A stretch of 64,000 bases of DNA from Lunularia cruciata. Taxonomy: Eukaryota > Streptophyta > Marchantiopsida > Lunulariales > Lunulariaceae. Shown here in pieces: positions 21,691 to 33,170 of the stretch. Within the stretch, counting starts at the first letter, position 1, and each line of letters begins with the position of its first letter. Made by a program: the position numbers and the translations under genes. The notes under the pieces were generated by a model. That model was not told where the DNA came from and searched no databases. It saw only the letters and a list, made by a program, of their open reading frames with translations. The stretch is from positions 26,389,493 through 26,453,492 of the forward strand of contig OX419759.1 in assembly GCA_948567375.1 (NCBI GenBank), in the 5' to 3' direction.

Positions 21691-22130
21691 GTGTCTTACT
21701 CAGAGGTGCAAGACAACCTAATCAGAAATTCCTACCTTGGTGTTGTACTTGAATTTGGCATCGGGTCCAATCAAATTGAACCTTATGATATTCAAGCCAA
21801 GGAAGTCACAAAATGGTATCATAGTGTAGAAGTGTCATTACAAACCTCATACACTCCAAATACTCCTTCCCAATCTTGAAGGTAACAGGATGTGAGGTGC
21901 GGAATGCGGAACCCTATCTACCATCCGCCATCATCAAACTACTTCCATTCATTGGCTTGATTGGAATTCCCAATTCCTTTGCTACTTGCATAAACATACA
22001 ATTCTTTGAACCTCTAGAATCAACCAAAATCCTACAATCCCAATTAGATATCATACCTTGCAAGTGAAGCAAACTTGCATTGGTCAAGCCTTCAATACCA
22101 TTGGAACTAATCAAGCTTCCAATAGGCGGC
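21691..22130 (-). pseudogene. E1 aspartic protease
   Basis: The frame 22114-21914 reads ILVDSRGSKNCMFMQVAKELG, where the catalytic Asp-Ser-Gly has become Asp-Ser-Arg, and then SSLMMADGR. A PWLEYHKVQFDW segment follows near 21770-21800. The protease is in frame with RT except for a TGA derived from an Arg codon (about 21720). Confidence 0.8.
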
Positions 22131-23090
22131 TCAAAATCTCCTACTGGGATTCTTTGTTTCCCCGATCATTTTGCTCCACAACCTCCACCTAGGCAACTTG
22201 TCGATGTCGTCCATTCTTGAGTGGACATTTAGCAATGCAATGCCCCAATTGGCAACAATAAAAACAATGACCATTTTGTTGTAGTTTCTCTCTATCTACC
22301 ATGCCAAGTGGTCTTCGTTGAATGGCATCAATCTCCATTGGTGCTTGCTCCTCCACTTGTGTGCAGTGTATTGGTAGGCTTTGTGGAGGTCAAGGTCAAG
22401 ACCAAGTTGTTGCCACCAACGAATCAAAATGTTTGGCCAACCGCATGGCTTCCTCCAAGTGTTGTGGCTCTCGCATGGTTACCTCTAAATTGGTTCTTGC
22501 CTTCAAGCTCCTCACAAATTGATCCAGAGCTTCACCTTCCAATATATCTAGAATTTGCATGATGGTGTTTTGGAACTACGTGATGTAACTTCTTACAAAG
22601 CCAATCTGTTTCAACTCTGCCAACTTATCCCGTGTAGCTCGTGTAGCATTTATAGCTTGGAACCAACTAATTATTGTGCTCTTGAATTATGCCCATGTCA
22701 AGATTAGTGCAAAAATTTGTCATTCAGCTCGCTCCACTTGAAATCTCCACAATAGCTTTGCTACTCCATCCAATTGGCTAGAAGCCAAGAGAATCTGTTT
22801 TTGCTCATCTTGTAGATTGATCGCTTCAAAATAACATTCAAAATCAAACAAAAAATTCTCCATTGCACCCAAAAGATTCTTGCCTTCAAATACCTTGGGT
22901 TTAAGAAATCTGATCCGATCTTCTCCTTCTCAAATTGGTACTCTCTCCACCTGCTCTTGTCATCAAAGATCTCATTCATCCAACAATCAAGTAGGATGCT
23001 CGATTTGTTGTTGCATAGCAAGGATAACATCAAGTATTTCCGACATGGTTCCCGACATGGTTGGACTCTATCAAACCACTCCCAATCTAT
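22131..23090 (-). pseudogene. E1 gag with zinc knuckle
   Basis: This is homologous to E3 gag. The start ATG on the minus strand lies near 23055. The frame 23033-22761 covers the N-terminal half (FDDKSRWREYQFEKEKIG). The zinc knuckle CFYC...HCIAKC is near 22220-22270. The retrotransposon-gag helix region (KFKST, SWFQAI, DKLAELKQIG) lies at about 22590-22720. Confidence 0.8.
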
Positions 23091-23310
23091 CTAATTTACT
23101 AATGCATAGAAACAGCATGTCCACCGTTCTCCATAAGTTATAGCTAGAAGCACCAAAGGTTCCTCAGATATGGTGATCGTATGCAAAAAATCTTGTCCAA
23201 AGTGCAAGGTGGTGAATTGTGTGAAATGATGCTTGGGTAGTATTTGGACACAAAAATCCCAATGGTTTGGTGGAAGTGGATTTGGTGGTCCATAAATTCC
23301 ATCCATCCCA

Positions 23311-23327
23311 TTCCTGCTCTAATACCA
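23311..23327 (-). other. E1 primer-binding site (initiator-Met tRNA)
   Basis: The minus strand reads TTGGTATTAGAGCAGGAA right after the 5' LTR, one transition from the tRNA complement. Confidence 0.88.
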
Positions 23328-23328
23328 A

Positions 23329-23739
23329 TGGAAAAGACCGAAATCGAGGAGAGAAATAGGAGAATGGAAACTCACATTGGGACACTTGAATGAGTGAAAA
23401 CTCCAAATGCCTAGCATGAGCTTTGGATTTGGTATTTATAGGTAGCATACAAGGCCCTTGAGAAGCTTCTCAAGAAGTTTCCTTGAGCCGCTTTCCTAGA
23501 GTGCAAGCCAAGTTAACTAGGAAGCTTCTCAAGAAGCTTCCTTCTAGAAACCGCCTACTTGGCATGCAAGCTAAGCTAGTTAGAAACTTCTAGAAGCTTC
23601 CTGCTTGGAGTGCAAGGTAACTAGTCAGGAAGCTTCCCAAGAAGCTTCCTAGATGCTTTTGGAATATTCTAGGCTAATTTGGCTTATTCTCTACTTTGTG
23701 AGCCTTACTAACTATGTCGCTAGACTCCATATTGTTACA
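23329..23739 (-). repeat. E1 5' LTR
   Basis: This 411-bp LTR starts TGTAACAATATGGAG and ends near TCTTTTCCA. It contains the TATA box (ACCTATAAATACC, about 23432-23444 on the complementary strand) and upstream GAATATTC and GAAGCTTC heat-shock-like clusters. Confidence 0.93.
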
Positions 23740-26190
23740 CATAGCGTTCTTGGAGCATGAAGATTAGGGAGACAGAGTTATAATAAGAGATATCAAGCCA
23801 CTTATTTGGAATCTGATTTGTTCCAATCAAATTGAAGGCTCAACCCATACAAGTTTGATTCACTTGTAAGGTATGATATCCAATCATGGTTGTAAGATTT
23901 TAGTTAATTGTATGAGTTCTAGGAATTGCATGCACATACAATTAGCAAAGGAATAATGTATTCTTATCAAGCTAGTATTAGGTCATAAATTAATGATGGC
24001 AGATGGTAGAAAGTGTTTGAATTTTATATCTCACATCTTGTTGCATTCAAGGTTGGGAAAAAGTAATTTAAAATATATGAGATATGTAGTAGCTCTCCCA
24101 TACAACAAGATTATTAGGTCTTCCTTGGCTTGAATATCATAAGGTTTAAATTTTTTGGAACTATGACAAATTCAAGTAGACCTCCAAGGCAAAGATGATT
24201 GATTAGGTTGTGTTTGACATGTTTGAGAAAGACACATAAGAGTAGTTAGTCCCAAGATGACAAGTTTGTTAGTATAGCAATTGTAGAATAAGCTTTGGAA
24301 GAAAATTTTTTATTATTATGTGGATCAATCCTATTGTGCAAGGGAAAGTTGATGAGCATAAGAGCCTCAAAAATCAACGGTTGATCAAATAGTCCAAGAG
24401 TTTGTAGATAGGTTTCACAATGATCTTCCAAAAGGTTACCTTTTGATGAAGATATACCCTTCAAGATTGAGCTATTGCCAAGAAGTTCTCTAGTGTGTAG
24501 ATGTATCTATTGGCTCTCATCAAAGGAACTAGAGAAAAATTGAATAACATTGATTGAGTTATTGGAGAAAGATTTCATACAACATAGCAAAACTCATTGG
24601 AGAACATCGGAACTATTTGTACCAAAGAAATATGGAGTGCTTTGATTCTATATTGATTACCATGACCAATTGTGAAGAATGCATATACCTTGCTTCATAT
24701 TGAAAACTTGTTGGATCAATTGAGTGGAACATACTATTTCTCAAAGTTGAATCATAGAAGCGGGTATTAGTGGATTTTAATTGGTGATGAAGATGTGAAC
24801 AAGACTAATTTTCATATAAGGTATGGGCATTTTGAATGGAAATTTCTACCTTTTGGGCCCATGAGTGTTTTGATAGTTTCATAGATCAAATACATCAAGT
24901 GCTAAAGAACTATTGGATCTATTGTAATAGTGTTCTTGGATAACATTTTAATTTATAATATGACAGAGGCAAAAAAAGAGAACCATGTACAAGAAATCTT
25001 AAGAAGACTTTGACAATATAAGTTCTATCACAAGAAATCCATGTGAGCTTTTTGGTAGAAGGAAGTTACCTTCTTAGACCATAAGGTTTTATTGGAAGAA
25101 ATCAAGATGGTAGAGTAGAAGATCAAGGCTATTACAAATTGGCCGATACCTAAGGATATCATGGAAGTTTGGGAATCTAATGGATTGGCAATTTTATTTA
25201 TCAATTATTCATCCATTATTATGCTCATGTGGCTGCACCATTACCAAATCTATTGGAGAAACAACAAGCTTTGAGTGTACTACAAAGAAAGAAGTAGCAC
25301 TCAAGAAATTTAAAGATATGGTGTCTTCATGACCATCCTTGAACCATATGACTTCAACTACAACAACTTCATTGTGTGGTTGATTTTGATGCTCCTAACA
25401 TTGCAACCGGAGTTGTGTTGCAATAGGTATTCCTATTGCAACACAACTGTCTTTTTTATCTCAACAACTAAATGCAAAAAAAAGGAATTGAGATTGAGAA
25501 AAACTTGCAATAGTGTATGCAACAAAGGTGTGGATACATTATTTCTTGGAGAAGCAAGTGATAATGTGAATTGATCATAAAATCTTGTTGTAAATCTTAC
25601 ATTTGGAACACATGAAGAATTGGTATTGCAAATAGGAGAAACCTTTACAATTATTTGATATCAAGCTTTCATACAAACCTAGACATTTCCATGTCATTCT
25701 TCATACCTTGTCATGCCAACTTGATTTGAAGATTCTCCTAGAATCTCCCATCATCATAACAATCACCATTGTGTCAACTTGAAGGTACAAACAAAGTTCA
25801 AGATTGCTTTACAACAAGATCCATTCTTTCATCTTATGTACTCACCTTGTAGCACATGATAAGGAATAAAATACCTTTTTACTCAAGTATGGTCTTCTAT
25901 TTTGCAAGAATCAAATCTATGTTCAAATTATGGGAGATTGATAATAATCACCATAGTGTCAACTTGAAGGTACAAACAAAGTTCAAGATTGCTTCACAAT
26001 AAGATCCCTTCTTTCATCTTATGCATAGTCACTTTATAGCACATGATAAGGACTAAATACCTTTTTGCTCAAGGATGATCTCCTATTTTGCAAGAATAAA
26101 ATCTATCTTCCAACTATGGGAGATCTACAATTTGTGCAACTTCAAGAAGCATGTGATTTACTAATTATTGGTCACTTGCATGTTATTGTG
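23740..26190 (+). pseudogene. E4 protease, RT, RNase H and integrase start
   Basis: The plus strand parallels E3 52980-55290. The protease has LMMADGRK (about 23990) and PWLEYHKV (about 24125). RT has EKDFIQHSK (about 24570), YFSKLNHRSGY (about 24735), RYGHFEWKFLPFG (about 24825) and VFLDNILIYNMTE (about 24930), where LDD has become LDN. RNase H starts at 25340 and the integrase N-terminal part at about 25990. Almost every 50 bp has a lesion. Confidence 0.75.
25761..26130 (+). repeat. Tandem duplication of about 185 bp in the E4 pol
   Basis: AATCACCATTGTGTCAACTTG at 25761 recurs as AATCACCATAGTGTCAACTTG at 25946, and the following 170 bp are repeated with modest divergence. Other E copies have this segment once, so the duplication is specific to E4. 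Confidence 0.85.
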
Positions 26191-26780
26191 AGCCAGCTTA
26201 TCTCTCACTCAAAATAAACCTTTGATGGCTACTATGACAATGGACTAAAAAGGCAAAGAACTAAATTCCATCACATTCCTCTAAGGCAAAACTCCAAGGA
26301 ACCTCCAAGAATCAAGCCATTTCTCACTAGAGCACTCAATGAGAGAGAGATAGTTACAAATGAAAAGGATGATGAGTTAATCTTCATCCCTAACTTATAT
26401 AGTTGTGAAATAGTTATAAACCAAAGTTACTAATTACCAAAGTAATTCAAGTTATTAGACTAAAATTCCTTTAAAATCAAAAGTCTAAAGGAATATCCAT
26501 ACACATGAGAATAATCCTATGAGTAGGTGTTGTTATCTTCACCCAAAACTATATCAAGGATTGCTTCATATGGGCTATCCTTTGATTGTAGAAAAATCTG
26601 CAACCAAAAGGCTTGTGGGTCTAAGAGTTCTCAACTCTTTCAAAGCCAAACACCTAGGAAAAATATAAATTCAATACATAACAATCCAAAATAATGGTGC
26701 TCACTCTTTCACATTACTCTAAATTAGAGTCACCTCTATCTTGACTATAACTAACTCTAGTTAATCATGGCTAATGTTGA
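26191..26780 (-). other. G 3' part or LTR, unassigned
   Basis: AT-rich sequence between E4 and the G integrase, with no open frame and no match elsewhere in the window. It could be the G 3' untranslated region or LTR. Confidence 0.4.
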
Positions 26781-28300
26781 ATCTTGGCTAAACTTCATAT
26801 AGATAATATCTCTCAATTACTTATAATACCAAACTTGAGATCCCTATTGAGCATACATGCACCAATGGGTGTTACATTTATCCTCGAACTAAGATTTCAA
26901 TTTGTCCTTGGAGTGAAAGTTCCTTTACCTTTTATAAAACAACTTCAACTTATCATGGTTAATCTTATCAAAGTGTCTTCTTCTCAACTCCTTGAGATCA
27001 CATGTTGTATTGTCCCATACCTTTTACATTATGAAAGGTCTAAAGTAATTATGCAAGAACTTCTTTTGCATCCTCTTGAAACAAATGGAATCAAAACAAC
27101 AATACCCAATCACCTTCCTTGAAGAGCTCTACCATCTTCTTTCCTTGCCTCTTGTAATAAATTTTTTTTTTCCTTTTGGCTTGTTCTACTCAAACCATAG
27201 CAACTGTTCTTACCTTCTCCAATTTAATGAGTTTATCCTCCCTTAACTTCTCTACATCATCTCCTTGTACCTTTCTCAATTTCCTATGAATTCTTTGAAA
27301 AGTAGGAACATATAAGTGATTAAGTAAAGTAGATTCAATACCATATACTAAATGAAATGGAGAGTAAATTTCTGGTAAACGTCTTCATGGTTTTCCTATA
27401 CTCCTATAAAACAAGTAGATTCCTCTTGTCCTAATGATGTTTAGCTCCCTCATTTCTACATCTTGGCTAACATCATGCACAAGGTTTGATTGGTTCTCTC
27501 TACCAAGTCATTGGAGTTTGGCTTATACAATATGATCACTTTATATATAATGGAGAAACATTGTAGCATAGTTGTAGTGATGCTTCTTATAAATTCTCCC
27601 TTTTATCCAAAACCAACTCCAAGATAACCAAACCTAATGATGATGTGCTCATAAAGAAATCTACCAACTTCATCCTTATTCTTCTCTCTTAATGGCCTTT
27701 GTCAACCCACTTGGTAAGGTAATCAATAACTACCAAAATGTAGCAATTATTCCTTGGGATTCTATTGAGAAGACCTACAAAAGTCAATTCACTACTTCTC
27801 AAAAGGTCCTAGCAATGGAATTAATCTAAGAAGTGAAGTGGAGGTAGACTTTCTAGCAAAAGCTTGAAAAATAATATAAGTTTTGCAATAATCAAGACAA
27901 TCCTTCAAAATTTTCCTCCAATGGTAAACTACATCTAGAATCTTAAAAGCCTTTACTTTTCTTGGAGAGTGATCTCTACACATCAAACTATCATGAAACT
28001 CCTTCATGAGTTGGACAGACTCCTCCTTACTCACAACTCTTCAAAGTAAACTATCTACTCCATGGTGAAAAAGAATATCCTCCACCATTGTGTATGGTTT
28101 AGATCTTGTTGCAAGGGCCTTCCTCTCTTTAGCATGCATTCCATTTAGATAGTTACTCCTTGTTAAAAAGTACACAATCCCCTTATAGTCCATTGGAACT
28201 TCTTGAGTGATTGAAATGGTCATAAGCTCCTCATCCAAGAAGGAATCATCCAATGTCTCAACTACATCATGATCATAGGCCTTGGATAATAAATCAAAAT
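26781..28300 (-). pseudogene. G integrase
   Basis: The frame 28253-28041 (ISITQEVPMDYKGIVYFLT, then RKALATRSKPYTM) and the frame 28034-27792 (MKEFHDSLMCRDHSPRKVKAFKILDVVYHWRK, then DCLDYCKTY) cover the linker and HHCC zinc domain of a Ty3-type integrase. The core continues with frameshifts to about 26800. The zinc-domain spacing is as in Tat/Athila elements. Confidence 0.7.
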
Positions 28301-28325
28301 TTGTGTGTTTCTTTCTTGGCCTATT

Positions 28326-28605
28326 TGTTGAGTATGGAGTCTGATTGGAGTCTTTACTAGAATCTCACTACCAAGTCAGCAAGTAGGGATCAAGGGAGCA
28401 TTGCTCCACAAATGAAATTTTTTGGTGAGAACTCATATGAGCACAGTGGTGCATTTGTAATCTATGTGATAGAGTAATCTAGTCTCAAAACCAATGCAAT
28501 TGTAGATGTAGGTAAATTATTGGCCTAACCACATAAAATCTCTGTGTATGTTTCTCCATGTTGTGCAATGATTGTTTCCTCAATTGCAGATTTGCATTCC
28601 TTACA
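28326..28605 (+). repeat. C1 5' LTR
   Basis: It starts TGTTGAGTATGGAGTC and ends ATTCCTTACA. It shares with the 3' LTR the blocks TTTTTTGGTGAGAACTCATATGAG and GTGCATTTGTAATCT. It is 36 bp shorter than the 3' LTR because of small deletions. Confidence 0.88.
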
Positions 28606-28606
28606 A

Positions 28607-28620
28607 TTGGTATCATACCT
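28607..28620 (+). other. C1 primer-binding site (initiator-Met tRNA)
   Basis: TTGGTATCATACCT follows the LTR. The first eight bases of the initiator-Met complement are kept. Confidence 0.75.
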
Positions 28621-28643
28621 TTGTTTGAAGACGAGTGGAAGCA

Positions 28644-29345
28644 ATGGCAAACAAAGGAAAAGTCAAAATCAACAGGTTTAATAGCAAGGATTTTGGATTT
28701 TGGAAGATGCACCTACATCTTAAGGAAAAAAAGCCAAAAGAAATAGAAGATGTTGAGTGGAAGTTGTTAGATCAACAAGCTTTAGGTTTGGTCCAATTGA
28801 CACTAGCAAGGAATGTTGCATACAACACTGTCCACAATAAGACCACTCTTGGATTGATTAGGGCATTATCAAATATGTATAAAAAAATGTATATCTAATT
28901 CCCTAATTAGTCAATACAAGGATGAAAGAGGGTGTATCTGTCCAAGATTATGTGAATGAATTCAATTCTATCATATTGAGATTGGAATCTATGAGGATTA
29001 ATTTTGATGATGAGGTTCATGCTTTTTTGTTGTTATCATCATTTCTTGATAGTTGGGGAGGAATAGTAACAATAGTGAGTAGTTTATCTTGATCAAATGA
29101 TTTAAGTTTTGATCATATTTGAGACTTGATTCTTAATGTGGACATTCATAGATGCAATTTTTGAGAATTGTCAAGTGCAGTGTTATGTACTGAAAGCAGA
29201 GGTAGAAAGTTTCAATGAGTGTGAAATTAGGGGAGTGGTAGATCTAGGTCAAGGAAGAGAGGTGATTCAATAGGTTGCAAGGAAGTACACATGGAAATGG
29301 TGTGTCAGAATTGCAACAAGGCTGATCACTTCAAAAATCAAAATG
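28644..29345 (+). pseudogene. C1 gag
   Basis: Starting at the ATG at 28644, a frame gives KINRFNSKDFGFWKMHLHL, and then DQQALGLVQLTLARNVAYNTV. These are the typical copia gag (UBN2-like) N-terminal blocks. After 28898 stops appear, and the frame continues with short matches (DYVNEFNSIILRLESM) to a damaged zinc knuckle CQNCNKADHFKN (about 29310). Confidence 0.8.
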
Positions 29346-29399
29346 TAAAAATCCAAAGGATAAGGAAGAAGAGAATTTCGTGAATGTAGCAAAAACAAG

Positions 29400-29960
29400 A
29401 TGATGTACTTGTTCTTTGTGTAGAGTGTCCAATAGAATCTTGGGTTTAAGACTTGGGTGCATCATTTCATTTTACTCCATGCAAAGAGTTAATGCACAAT
29501 TTTGCTCTTGTAAACCTTGGAAAGGTTCATCTTGCTAATGATAAATCCCTATTTATTGAAGGGAAGGGTGATGTGAAAGTAAAAACCTCTCAAGGGATTG
29601 TATGGACACTAATAGATGTTAGATATGTCCTTGGACTTAAAGAAAAATCTGATTTCTATATGTCAATAGATGTGGATGGATATTGCATATCTTTTGAAAG
29701 CATAAAGTAGAAGGTCTATGAGGGTAATATGGTTTGAGCACAAGGGCAAAAGGTTGGAACCATATAAATTATAGATAAATCAGATTATCTAATGAGGTAA
29801 ATCCTTCAATCTTATGATACCAAAGGCTTGGGCACATGAGTGAGAAGGGTATAAAGCAGTTAGTTGCCAATGGCAAGATTCCAGATTTGAAGACAATTCA
29901 ACTAGCTTTTGCAAACCATGTGTGTTAGGAAAAGCAAAAGAGTGTCATCTTCACAAAGAC
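29400..29960 (+). pseudogene. C1 protease and pre-integrase zinc segment
   Basis: DLGASFHFTPCKELM (about 29450-29495) is the copia protease site DSGASxH with Ser changed to Leu. It continues with LANDKSLFIEGKGDV. RLGHMSEKGIKQLVANG (about 29822-29875), the first His pair of the zinc segment, follows, and then a CEKQ-like Cys pair. Confidence 0.75.
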
Positions 29961-30640
29961 TACTAGGGCACCAAAGGCTGGAAAGTTGGAGTTAGTACAT
30001 ACAAAAGTGTATGCTCCTACATTAATTGAGTCACTTGGAGCATCTTGCAATTATGTCACATTCATTGATGATGCCAGCAAGAAAAATAAATCAATTGTGT
30101 ATATTACTTTCAAGAGGTCAAAATCTGAGGTTGAAAACCAAATTGGTAAAAAAATCAAATGCTTGAAATTTGATACTGGTGGAGAGTATAATAGCAATGA
30201 GTTCAAAGATGATTGTGTAGAGAATGGAATTTGATAATGATAAAAATATGATAATGATAAAAACTGTTCTTGAGACTCCACATTAAAATTGTATGGTTGA
30301 GCACTTGAACAAAGCTCTTAATGATAGAGAAAGTATGAGGTTACATGCAAGGCTGACAAAGACATTTTGGGTAGATGAAATAAGCATAATAGCATACTTG
30401 ATAAATCAAGGACCATATTTTCCATTATTATTCAAGATTCCTAAGGAGGAGTGGTCAAGAAAGGAGGTAAATCTTTCACATTTGAGAACATTTGGTTTTG
30501 TTTCATATGTAAAGACTATGATAGGAGCAAGCTTGAACCTCAATTGTAGAAGTATTTCTTCATTGGCTATGGGTTTAATGACAAGTGTTATCATTTTTGA
30601 CATGAATATAAAGAAACTACTTAGAAAGTAGAGATGTCAT
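29961..30640 (+). pseudogene. C1 integrase core
   Basis: ELVHTKVYAP (usual HTDVWGP, with Asp changed to Lys), YVTFIDDAS, IKCLKFDTGGEYNS (second Asp) and NCMVEHLNKALNDRE (catalytic Glu) are in the expected order. INQGPYFPLLFKIPKE and LSHLRTFGFVSYV follow. Stops at about 30233 and in the TPQ region break the frame. Confidence 0.8.
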
Positions 30641-30779
30641 TTTCATGAGCATGCTAAGTATAAAGATAAGCTTGTAATAGAGACCAAAGTTACAAAAGAA
30701 TAACAAAAAGAGACAATTTTGGAAGATATTTCAAGAGTGATGTTGTAGGAAATAGGTGTCTTGTAAAAAATAAAGATAG

Positions 30780-31640
30780 CATGTCAGATCCAGTCAAGCT
30801 TGTAACTGATTTAAGGAGATCCACTAGAGTGCAAAGACCAATAAAGGGATATTACCCATCCATGTATTACTTACTTTTGATGGGAAATGGTGAACTTGAG
30901 TGTTACTCAAAGGCAATGTAGATAGATGAATCAATGCAATGGAAGTTTGTAATGAAAGAAGAGATGTCATCCATGGAGATGAATGAGACTTGGTCATTGA
31001 CTAAGTTGGAAAAAGGAAAGAAAGCATTGCAAAATACATGGTTGTACAAGGTCAAAGAAGAACATGATGGAAGCAAGTTGTACAAGGTAAGATTAGTAGC
31101 AAAAGGCTCTTAGTAAAAAAAATGTATAGACTACAATGAGATTTTATCTCCTATAGTTAAGATGGTCTTGGATCTTGTGACTAGAGAGGATTTGCATCTA
31201 GAGAAACTAGATGTAAAAATAATGTTTCTACATGGTTACCTTGAGGAGGACATCTATATGGCACAACCATAGGGATTTCAAGTCATTGATAAAGTGGACA
31301 TGGTCTGCAAGTTGAAGAAGAATATTTATTGTTTGAAGCAAACCCCTTGGCAATAGTACTTGATAGAAAATCCTTTGAAAATAGTAGACCTAATCCAAGA
31401 TGGATCATTGTTGCTATATTAAGTCATTTGCTGATTTGTACATCATTTTGCTACTTTATGTTGATGATATGTTGGTTGTTGCGTCCAACATGAAGGAGAT
31501 CAACAAGTTCAAGTGCAGATTATCTAATGTCTTTGAGATGAAAGATTTAGGTCCTACACAACAGACACTTAGGATGAAGATTAGCAAGAACAGATCTGTA
31601 GGTACTTTGAAGTTTCCTCAAGAGAACTAAATTCATAGGT
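30780..31640 (+). pseudogene. C1 reverse transcriptase
   Basis: QWKFVMKEEMSSMEMNETW, LYKVKEEHDGSKLYKVRLVAKG, LDVKIMFLHGYLEEDIYMAQP and LLLYVDDMLVVASNM (catalytic YVDD at about 31459-31470) are all readable. They lie in one main frame with several stops. Confidence 0.85.
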
Positions 31641-32250
31641 TGATGGACAAGTTTGGTCTAGAAAATGTGACAATTTGGACCACTCCCTTGGAAAGACACT
31701 TTAAGCTTTCTAGAGAGCAATCACCAAAGATAGATGCAAACAAAGAGTACATGAACAGATTACCTTATGCATTAGTAAATAGCAATTTGATGTATGTGAT
31801 GGTCTGTAATACGCAAGACATTGCTCATGTTGTGGGAGTTGTAAGTAGATTCATGTCAAATCCAAGAAGAGAGCATTGGGAAGTTGTAAAGTGGCTTTTA
31901 CATTACTTGAAAGGCACTTTAGATAGAGAGTTTTTTTTCAAATGGACAGATGTCATTATAGAGGGCTTTAAAGATGCAGATTTTGGATGGTAGATAGAGT
32001 ATCACATGGTATATGTTTACTCTAGATGGTATAGTTGTTAGTTGGTACTTTCCACCATAGAAGCTAAGTACATGGCTATCTTAGAGGCTAGTAAGGAAAT
32101 TATGTGGTTCAAGAACTTCATGGCAAAACATGGTAAAGCAAAGGTTGATAATGTACTTCAAATTGATAATCAAATTGCCATTAGCCTTGTAGTTACTCCA
32201 ATGTTTCATGCTAGGACAAGCATATTCAATTGAGATATGATTTCATTTGT
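31641..32250 (+). pseudogene. C1 RNase H
   Basis: NSNLMYVMVCNTQDIAHVVGVVSRFM, EHWEVVKWLLHYLKGT, GFKDADFGW and LSTIEAKYMAILEASKEIMW are the successive copia RNase H motifs. The Asp of DADFGW and the Glu of STIEAKY are active-site positions. Confidence 0.85.
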
Positions 32251-32499
32251 GAGTTGATAGATGGTGGAGTTTTGAACTTGGTGAAGATTGCAAGAATTAA
32301 TAATACCCTACAGATATGTTAACTAAGGTAGTCATGATTGAGAAGCTTAAGCAGTGTAGAGCTTTAGTTGGCCTTCTGAGTTGATTGATGAAAAGAGTAT
32401 TGTACTATTGGAATAATTTGGGTGTACCAAATTTTAGTAGATTTAAAAGAGACTATGATCATTAAGTAGAGAGATGATGTCAAACTCCAAGTGGAAGAT

Positions 32500-32815
32500 T
32501 GTTGAGTGTGGAGTCTGATTGGTGTCTTTAGTTCATGACTCTCTTGTAGGCTTCTCAACTAGGATCTCATTGCTAGGTTAGCAAGGGGAGGTCAAGGAGG
32601 CAATACCCTCCGGAAAATAACTTTTTTGGTGAGAACTCATATGAGCGCAATGGTGCATTTGTAATCTGTGTGACAAAGTACCCTAATATTAAAACCAGTG
32701 CAATTTTGGATACAGATAAATTCTTGGCCAAACCACATAAAATATTTGTGTATTTTTCTCCATGTTGTGCAATGATTGAGCTTGTTTGCTCGATTGCAAA
32801 TTTCTATTCCTTACA
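32500..32815 (+). repeat. C1 3' LTR
   Basis: This follows the purine tract and matches the 5' LTR from TGTTGAGT to TTCCTTACA, with extra sequence around 32550 and 32790. Confidence 0.88.
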
Positions 32816-33170
32816 TATCATCAATGGTGTAATCATACTCAGATAAGAGTATCATCCACCTTGCTAGCTTAACTTTCACATTAGGCTTGTTGAAGATATA
32901 CTTCAAAGCCTTGTGATCCATGAAAATGGTGACCTACCTTCCAATCAAGTAGTGTCTAAAATTCTTGAGACCAAAAATCAATACCAATCCTTCCTTTTTA
33001 TGATTGAATAGTTTCTCTACTAAGACCATTTGCTTACTATCATAAGCTATTGGATGATCATGTCCATCTTGGTCTAATTGGCTAAGATTGAATCCTATAG
33101 CTACATTGGATGCATAAATATAATAAATGAAAGGTTTATACCAATTAGGTTTAGTAAGAATTGGAGCCAT
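32816..33170 (-). pseudogene. G RNase H
   Basis: The frame 33170-32934 reads IYYIYASNVAIGFNLSQLD, HPIAYDSKQM and LIFGLKNFRHYLIGR, and then a FMDHKALKYIFNKPNVK segment. This is a standard Ty3 RNase H. It ends at the C1 insertion. Confidence 0.82.

Larger units (their letters stand above)
18108..23739 (-). mobile_element. E1: complete family-E chromovirus (decayed)
   Basis: This is a full-length Ty3/gypsy element of 5632 bp. LTRs of 411 bp each lie at 23329-23739 (5') and 18108-18518 (3'). An initiator-Met primer site (23311-23327), gag, protease, RT, RNase H, integrase with chromodomain, and a purine tract (CGGCGGGGGAAT on the minus strand, about 18519-18532) follow in order. It is flanked by CTTAG (18103-18107) and CATAG (23740-23744), an imperfect duplication. 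By eye the LTRs differ at about 29 of 411 positions (near 7%), mostly transitions. It lies inside E4, opposite in orientation. Confidence 0.93.
15922..26190 (+). mobile_element. E4: old, 3'-truncated family-E element, split by E1
   Basis: The 5' LTR (15922-16245), primer site and gag (16503-17345) lie left of E1. Protease, RT, RNase H and the integrase start (23745-26190) lie right of it, all on the plus strand. E1 (18108-23739) is the same family in opposite orientation. The match to E3 stops in the integrase zinc-binding region (GHLHVI) at 26190, so integrase core, chromodomain and 3' LTR are lost. It is much more diverged than E1-E3. Confidence 0.75.
28326..32815 (+). mobile_element. C1: complete Ty1/copia element (decayed)
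   Basis: LTRs at 28326-28605 (280 bp) and 32500-32815 (316 bp) both start TGTTGAGT and end TTCCTTACA. A primer site (28607-28620), gag, protease, integrase, RT, RNase H and a purine tract (AAGTGGAAGAT, 32489-32499) lie between. It splits G between RNase H and integrase. The flanks CTATT and TATCA do not form a clear duplication. Stops are frequent, but each domain is recognisable. Confidence 0.9.
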
